A stretch of 64,000 nucleotides of DNA from Zea mays (Eukaryota; Streptophyta; Magnoliopsida; Poales; Poaceae): positions 201,206,566 to 201,270,565 of the forward strand of contig NC_050096.1 of assembly GCF_902167145.1 (NCBI RefSeq). The letters run 5' to 3'. The notes under the pieces were generated by a model. That model was not told the DNA's origin. It saw nothing but the letters and a program-made list of their open reading frames with translations, and did no database searches. The position numbers and the translations under genes were made by a program. Positions 58,664 through 64,000 of the stretch are shown here, one piece after another. Positions within the stretch are counted from its first letter, which is position 1. Every line of letters begins with the position of its first letter.

Positions 58664-61150
58664 ATGGGCAGTCTCCAGGAACCTCTCCGTCCCGGGACGG
58701 TGCTCCGTTTCGGGAGTCTTGAGTTCATGTCCCTCGACGGCGGCTACGACATGATACTCCTTCCACCGCCGCGCGACAACAACAATGGCGGCCGACAGCC
58801 CGCCCGCCGGCGGCGGAATCGACGACGTCTTCCCCGCGTGGTGGAAGAACAACCTTCGAGCTCATTCTGCCCTTTCCCCCGCCGACGGAGGGGAAGGCAG
58901 GGCGACCAAGGCCAAGCAGGAGGCAGCGCCTCGTCGGCTGTCGAGCGAGTCAACAGTGCCGGCACCCCAACGAGGGGCACACCGGGTATCGACTTCGCGC
59001 TTGAGACGAAGACGAGCGCCGTCTCCCCTCGACACGCCAATCCCGAGCAAGCGGACGACGCCAGCACGCTCGCGGAAAGCTTGCTGGACGTCACCCTCGT
59101 ACCTGAGACGACGGTGCAGTAAGTCTCCGACGTGACTTTATCGCCGCTCGTCGACCAAGAGGTACCGACCGATTCCCATCCCACGTCATTTGGATTCAGC
59201 CTCAACCCGCCTAGCGACCTCGCTTTGGCGGGCGCTCTCGTAGAGGCGATTCCAAACCCTCTGGGGTTTCGCATGCGGTCGCCTTGGGACCGGCTGACGG
59301 ACGTCTCGACCTACGGGCCCTTTGGGTCCGAGGAAGACGGCGAGCCCAGCATCTGTTGGGATTTCTCTGGACTTGGCAACCCCAGTGCCATGCGGGACTT
59401 CATGACCGCATGTGACTACTACCTCTCTGACTGTTCCGACGGTAGCCGCAACCTCAGCGACGAGGACTGCGGCCCAAGCCGTGAATGTTTCCACATCGAT
59501 CTAGGGGGTCCCTCCGAAGGCAATCATCTCGGCATGCCGGAGGACGGTGATCTCCCTAGGCCGGTGCCCCGCGTTGACATCCCACGGGAGCTAGTTGTGG
59601 TCCCCGTTCAGGCGGGGGGCCATGACCCACAGCTCGAGCAAATCCGCGGGGTGCAAGCCAGGCTCGACGAGGGAGCAGGGGCGCTTGAGCCGATCCGCCG
59701 GGACGTCGGGCAGGCATGGGCGGGCCAACCCCCGGCCGGAGAAATACGTCATCTGTCCCAGGGTTTCCAGCACCGCGTCGCCGACGACGTCAGGTTCAGG
59801 CCGCCACCCGCATCTAGTGGGGTCGGCCAGAACCTGGCTGCTGCAGCGAAGCTTCTCCGCGCGATGCCGGAGCCATCAACCACCGAGGGCCGGCGAATCC
59901 AGGGGGAGCTCAAGAATCTCCTGGAAGGCGCCACGGTCCGACGGGCCGAGAGCTCTGCCTCCCGAAGGCAGGGGTACCCCTCGGAACCTCATGTCGCGAC
60001 TTCTCGATTCATGCGGGAAGCCTCGGTCTGCACCGGGCGCACGCGCAACACCGCGCCTGCGGCCCCGGGCCGCCTCGGCAACGAGCAGCATCGCCGCGAC
60101 CATCGGGCCCACCTCGACGAGAGGGTGCACCGAGGCTACCACCCCAAGCGTGGGGGACGCTACGACAGCGGGGAGGATCGGAGTCCCTCGCCCGAACCAC
60201 CCGGTCCGCAGACCTTCAGCTGGGCCCTCCGACGGGCACCGTTCCCGACCCGGTTCCGACCCCCGACTACTATCACAAAGTACTCGGGGGAGACGAGACC
60301 GGAACTGTGGCTCGCGGACTACCGTCTGGCCTGCCAACTGGGTGGAAAGGACGATGACAACCTCATCATCCACAACCTCCCCCCGTTCCTCTCCGACACC
60401 GCTCGCGCCTGGTTGGAGCACCTGCCTCCGGGGCAGATCTCCAACTGAGACGACCTGGTCCAAGCTTTCGCCGGCAATTTCCAGGGCACGTACGTGCGCC
60501 CTGGGAATTCCTGGGACCTCCGAAGCTGCCGGCAGCAGCCGGGAGAGTCTCTCCGGGACTACATCCGGCGATTCTCGAAGCAGCGCACCGAGCTGCCCAA
60601 CATCACCGACTCGGATGTCATCGGCGCGTTCCTTGCCGGCACCACCTGCCGCGACCTGGTGAGCAAGCTGGGTCGCAAGACCCCCACCAGGGCAAGCGAG
60701 CTGATGGACATCGCCACCAAGTTCGCCTCCGGCCAGGAAGCGGTCGAGGCTACCTTCCGGAAAGACGAGCAGCCCCAGGGCCGCCCATCGGAAGATGCCC
60801 CCGAGGCGTCGACCCAGCGCGGCGCCAAGAAGAAAGGCAAGAAGAAGTCGCAAGCGAAACGCGACGCCGCCGACGCGGACCTTGTCGCCGCCGCCGAGTA
60901 CAAGAACCCTCGGAAACCCCCCGGAGGTGCCAACCTCTTCGACAATATGCTCAAGGAGCTGTGCCCCTATCACCAGGGGCCCGTCAAGCACACCCTTGAG
61001 GAGTGCGTCATGCTTCGGCGCCACTTCCACAGGGCCGGGCCACCCACGGAGGGTGGCAGGGCCCGCGACGACGACAAGAAGGAAGATCACCATGCAGGAG
61101 AGTTCCCCGAGGTCCGCGACTGCTTCATGATCTACGGTGGGCAAGCGGCG
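58664..61150 (+). pseudogene. gag: Gag of element H
   Basis: First ATG downstream of the primer-binding site in the frame that continues into the protease. Stops interrupt at 59120 (TAA) and 60446 (TGA). The N-terminal third is Arg/Pro/Asp-rich without a known domain. The gag core lies near 60270-60780 (TRPELWLADYRLACQLGG; DTARAWLEHLPPGQI; SLRDYIRRFSKQRTELP). A Lys-rich segment (KKKGKKKSQAKRD) precedes a Cys/His motif CPYHQGPVKHTLEEC at 60962-61006, equivalent to the one in element A gag. Confidence 0.88.
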
Positions 61151-61912
61151 AATACCTCGGCTCGACACCGCAAGCAAGAGCGCCGGGAGGCCTGCGCGGT
61201 GAAGGTGGCGGCGCCAGTCTACCTAGACTGGTCCGACAAGCCCATCACCTTCGACCAAGCCGACCACGCCGACCACGTGCCGAGCCCGGGGAAATACCCG
61301 CTCGTCGTCGACCCCGTCATCGGTGACGTCAGGCTCACCAAGGTCCTCATGGACGGAGGCAGCAGCCTCAACATCATCTACGCCGAGACCCTCGGGCTCC
61401 TGCGTGTCGATCTGTCCTCTGTCCGAGCAGGCGCTGCGCCCTTCCATGGGATCATTCCCGGGAAGCGCGTCCAGCCCCTCGGACAACTCGACCTTCCCGT
61501 CTGCTTCGGAACACCCTCCAACTTCCGAAGGGAGACCTTGACGTTCGAGGTGGTCGGATTCCGAGGAACCTACCACGCGGTACTGGGAAGACCATGCTAC
61601 GCGAAGTTCATTGTCGTCCCCAACTACACCTACCTGAAGCTCAAGATGCCGGGCCCCAACGGGGTCATCACCGTCGGCCCCACGTACAAACACGCGTTCG
61701 AATGCGACGTGGAGTGCGTGGAGTACGCCGAGGCCCTCGCCGAGTCCGAGGCCCTCATCGCCGACCTAGAAAGCCTCTCTAAGGAGGTGCCAGACGTGAA
61801 CCGTCATGCCGGCAACTTCGAGCCAGTGGAGACGGTTAAGGCCATCCCCCTCGACCTCAGTGGCGACGCCTCCAAGCAGATCCGGATCGGCTCCGGGCTC
61901 GATCCCAAATAG
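61151..61912 (+). pseudogene. pol: Protease of element H
   Basis: In frame with gag and uninterrupted. The active site is VLMDGGSSLNIIY (Asp codon at 61352), followed by YHAVLGRPCYAKF. It ends at TAG 61910-61912 in AAA-TAG-GAA, after which the same frame continues into RT. Element A has the same stop in the same context. Confidence 0.88.
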
Positions 61913-64000
61913 GAAGCAGTGCTCGTCGACTTTCTCCACGCGAACGCCGACGTCTTCGCGTGGAGTCCCTCGGACATGCCCGGCATACCGAGGGATGTCG
62001 CCGAGCACTCGCTGGATATTCGAGCCGGAGCCCAACCCGTCAAGCAGCCTCTGCGCCGATTCGACGAGGAGAAGCGCAAAGCGATAGGCGAGGAGATCCA
62101 CAAGCTAATGGCGGCAGGGTTCATCAAAGAGGTATTCCATCCCGAATGGCTTGCCAACCCTGTGCTTGTGAGAAAGAAAGGGGGGAAATGGAGGATGTGT
62201 GTAGACTACACAGGTCTCAACAAAGCATGTCCGAAGGTTCCCTACCCTCTGCCTCGCATCGATCAAATCGTGGATTCCACTACTGGGTGCGAAACCCTAT
62301 CTTTCCTCGATGCCTACTCAGGGTATCATCAAATCAGGATGAAAGAGTCCGACCAGCTCGCGACTTCTTTCATCACACCCTTCGGCATGTACTGCTATGT
62401 CACCATGCCGTTCGGCTTGAGGAATGCGGGCGCGACGTACCAGTGGTGCATGAACCATGTGTTCGGCGAACACATTGGCCGCACGGTCGAGGCCTACGTC
62501 GATGACATCGTAGTCAAGACGAGGAAAGCTTCCGACCTCCTTTCCGACCTTGAAGTGACATTCCGATATCTCAAGGCGAAAGGCGTCAAGCTCAATCCCG
62601 AGAAGTGTGTCTTCGGGGTGCCCCGAGGCATGCTCTTGGGGTTCATCGTCTCCGAGCGGGGCATCGAAGCCAACCCGGAGAAGATCGCAGCCATCACCAG
62701 CATGGGGCCCATCAAGGACTTGAAAGGCGTACAGAGGGTCATGGGATGTCTCGCGGCTCTGAGCCGTTTCATCTCACGCCTCGGCGAAAGAGGTCTACCT
62801 CTGTACCGCCTCTTAAGGAAGGCCGAGTGCTTCACTTGGACCCCTGAGACCGAGGAAGCTCTCGGGAACTTAAAGGCGCTCCTCACAAAGGCGCCTATCT
62901 TGGTGCCTCCAGCTGCTGGAGAAGCCCTCTTGGTCTACGTCGCAGCGACCACTCAGGTGGTTAGCGCCGCGATTGTGGTCGAGAGGCAAGAAGAAGGGCA
63001 TGCATTGCCCGTTCAGAGGCCAGTTTACTTCGTCAGCGAGGTACTGTCCGAAACCAAGATCCGCTACCCACAAGTTCAGAAGCTGCTGTATGCAGTGATC
63101 CTGACACGGCGGAAGTTGCGACACTACTTCGAGTCTCATCCGGTAACTGTGGTGTCATCCTTCCCCCTGGGGGAGATCATCCAGTGCCGAGAGGCCTCGG
63201 GTAGGATTGCAAAGTGGGCGGTGGAAATCATGGGCGAGACGATCTCGTTCGCCCCTCGGAAGGCCATCAAGTCCCAGGTCTTGGCAGACTTCGTAGCCAA
63301 ATGGGTCGACACCCAGCTACCGACAGCTCCGATCCAACCGGAGCTCTGGACCATGTTTTTCGACGGGTCATTGATGAAGACGGGAGCCGGCACAGGCCTC
63401 CTCTTCATCTCGCCCCTCGGGAAACACCTACGCTATGCGCTACGCCTCCATTTCCCAGCGTCCAACAATGTGGCTGAGTACGAGGCTCTGGTCAACGGGT
63501 TGCGGATCGCCATCGAGCTAGGGGTCCGGCGCCTCGACGCCCGCGGTGACTCGCAGCTCGTCATCGACCAAGTCATGAAGAACTCCCACTGCCGCGACCC
63601 GAAGATGGAGGCCTACTGCGATGAGGTTCGACGCTTGGAAGACAAGTTCTACGGGCTCGAGCTTAACCACATCGCCCGGCGCTACAACGAGACTGCGGAC
63701 GAGTTGGCTAAAATAGCCTCGGGGCGAACAACGGTTCCCCTGGACGTCTTCTCCCGAGATCTGCATCAACCCTCCGTCAAGATCGACGACACGCCCGAGC
63801 CTGAGGCGCCCTCGTCCCAGTCCGAGGTACCCTCGGCCCAGCCCGAGCTACCCTTGGCACAGCCCGAGGCACCCTCAGCTCGGCCCGAGGCGCCCTCGGA
63901 TCAGCCCGAGGTACCCTCGGCCCCCGAGGGTGAGGCACTGCGCGTCGAGGAGGAGCGAAGCGGGGTCACGCCTGATCGAAACTGGCAGACCCCGTACCTG
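61913..64000 (+). CDS. pol: Reverse transcriptase and RNase H of element H (runs off the window)
   Basis: Open to the end of the window in the gag-protease frame. RT shows HPEWLANPVLV, WRMCVDYTGLNKACP (Gly where the relatives A and G have Asp), SFLDAYSGYHQI, FGLRNAGATYQ and the catalytic YVDDIV near 62494. RNase H shows FFDGSLMKTGAG, NNVAEYEALVNGL and RGDSQLV. After RNase H, 63805-63925 encodes an acidic repeat based on QPE(V/A)PSA before the expected integrase. It is the least damaged pol segment here, consistent with H being young, but it depends on getting past the TAG at 61910. Confidence 0.9.
63805..63925 (+). repeat. Short coding repeat between RNase H and integrase of element H
   Basis: About five copies of a 24-30-bp unit encoding QPE(V/A)PSA-like peptides, keeping frame. 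Probably a flexible acidic linker. Confidence 0.7.

Larger units (their letters stand above)
56985..64000 (+). mobile_element. Huck-like Tat-lineage Ty3/gypsy element H (5' part)
   Basis: A 1619-bp LTR, primer-binding site, gag, protease, RT and RNase H in order on the + strand; the window ends before integrase. LTR sequence and the overall GC-rich, Arg/Pro/Ala-rich coding style match what I recall of maize Huck. It is the innermost and therefore youngest element of the right-hand nest. Confidence 0.88.

Noticed and set aside
59876..61177. 433-codon open frame on the - strand across gag of element H
   Set aside because: It is the reverse complement of GC-rich gag. It has no recognisable domain or promoter, and its codon pattern mirrors the + strand gene.

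Overview
This window is plant intergenic DNA built almost entirely from LTR retrotransposons inserted into one another. The families look like the high-copy elements of maize and its relatives: Huck/Flip-type and Grande-type Ty3/gypsy elements of the Tat lineage, Del/Tekay-type Ty3/gypsy LTRs that begin TGTAACACCC, and Ji/Opie-type Ty1/copia elements of the SIRE/Maximus lineage. Family names come from memory of those sequences, not from a search. I see no host gene, tRNA or rRNA.

Layout, left to right. 1-2279 plus 16556-17378 is the 3' end and 3' LTR of a Huck/Flip-like element (B, + strand). It is split by a complete 14.3-kb Tat-lineage element (A, 2280-16555, - strand). 17379-19435 is the 3' part of a Del/Tekay-type LTR into which B inserted. 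19436-25919 is a patchwork of old - strand copia pieces and a - strand Del-type LTR fragment. 25920-36011 is a Ji/Opie-type copia element (C, + strand) that carries a younger solo LTR (28210-29447, perfect 5-bp target duplication). 36012-38860 is more - strand copia sequence and a fragment of a Tat antisense gene (F). 38861-47661 is the 5' end of a Del/Tekay-type element (E), whose LTR holds a perfect solo LTR (40467-43970). E is interrupted at 47662 by a second Tat-type element (G, - strand). G's far LTR is interrupted at 56985 by a Huck-like element (H, + strand) that runs off the right end.

Coding content. Every element carries disruptions. Elements A and G each carry, besides pol on the - strand, a gene on the opposite strand with GT-AG introns in matching phase: the antisense additional ORF known from Tat elements ('putative gypsy type transposon' domain followed by a coiled coil). 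In both, pol and the antisense gene converge, and the gap between their 3' ends holds a series of small hairpins. Element E carries no recognisable gag or pol in view. Instead it has a 341-codon ORF whose N-terminus (MARIRCTARKS) closely resembles the tail of histone H3 (ARTKQTARKS); the antisense protein of G starts similarly (MARVRSTAR). I consider this the most unusual signal in the window.

Elements A and H share an 18-nt primer-binding site and a TAG codon in the same context (AAA-TAG-GAA) between protease and reverse transcriptase.
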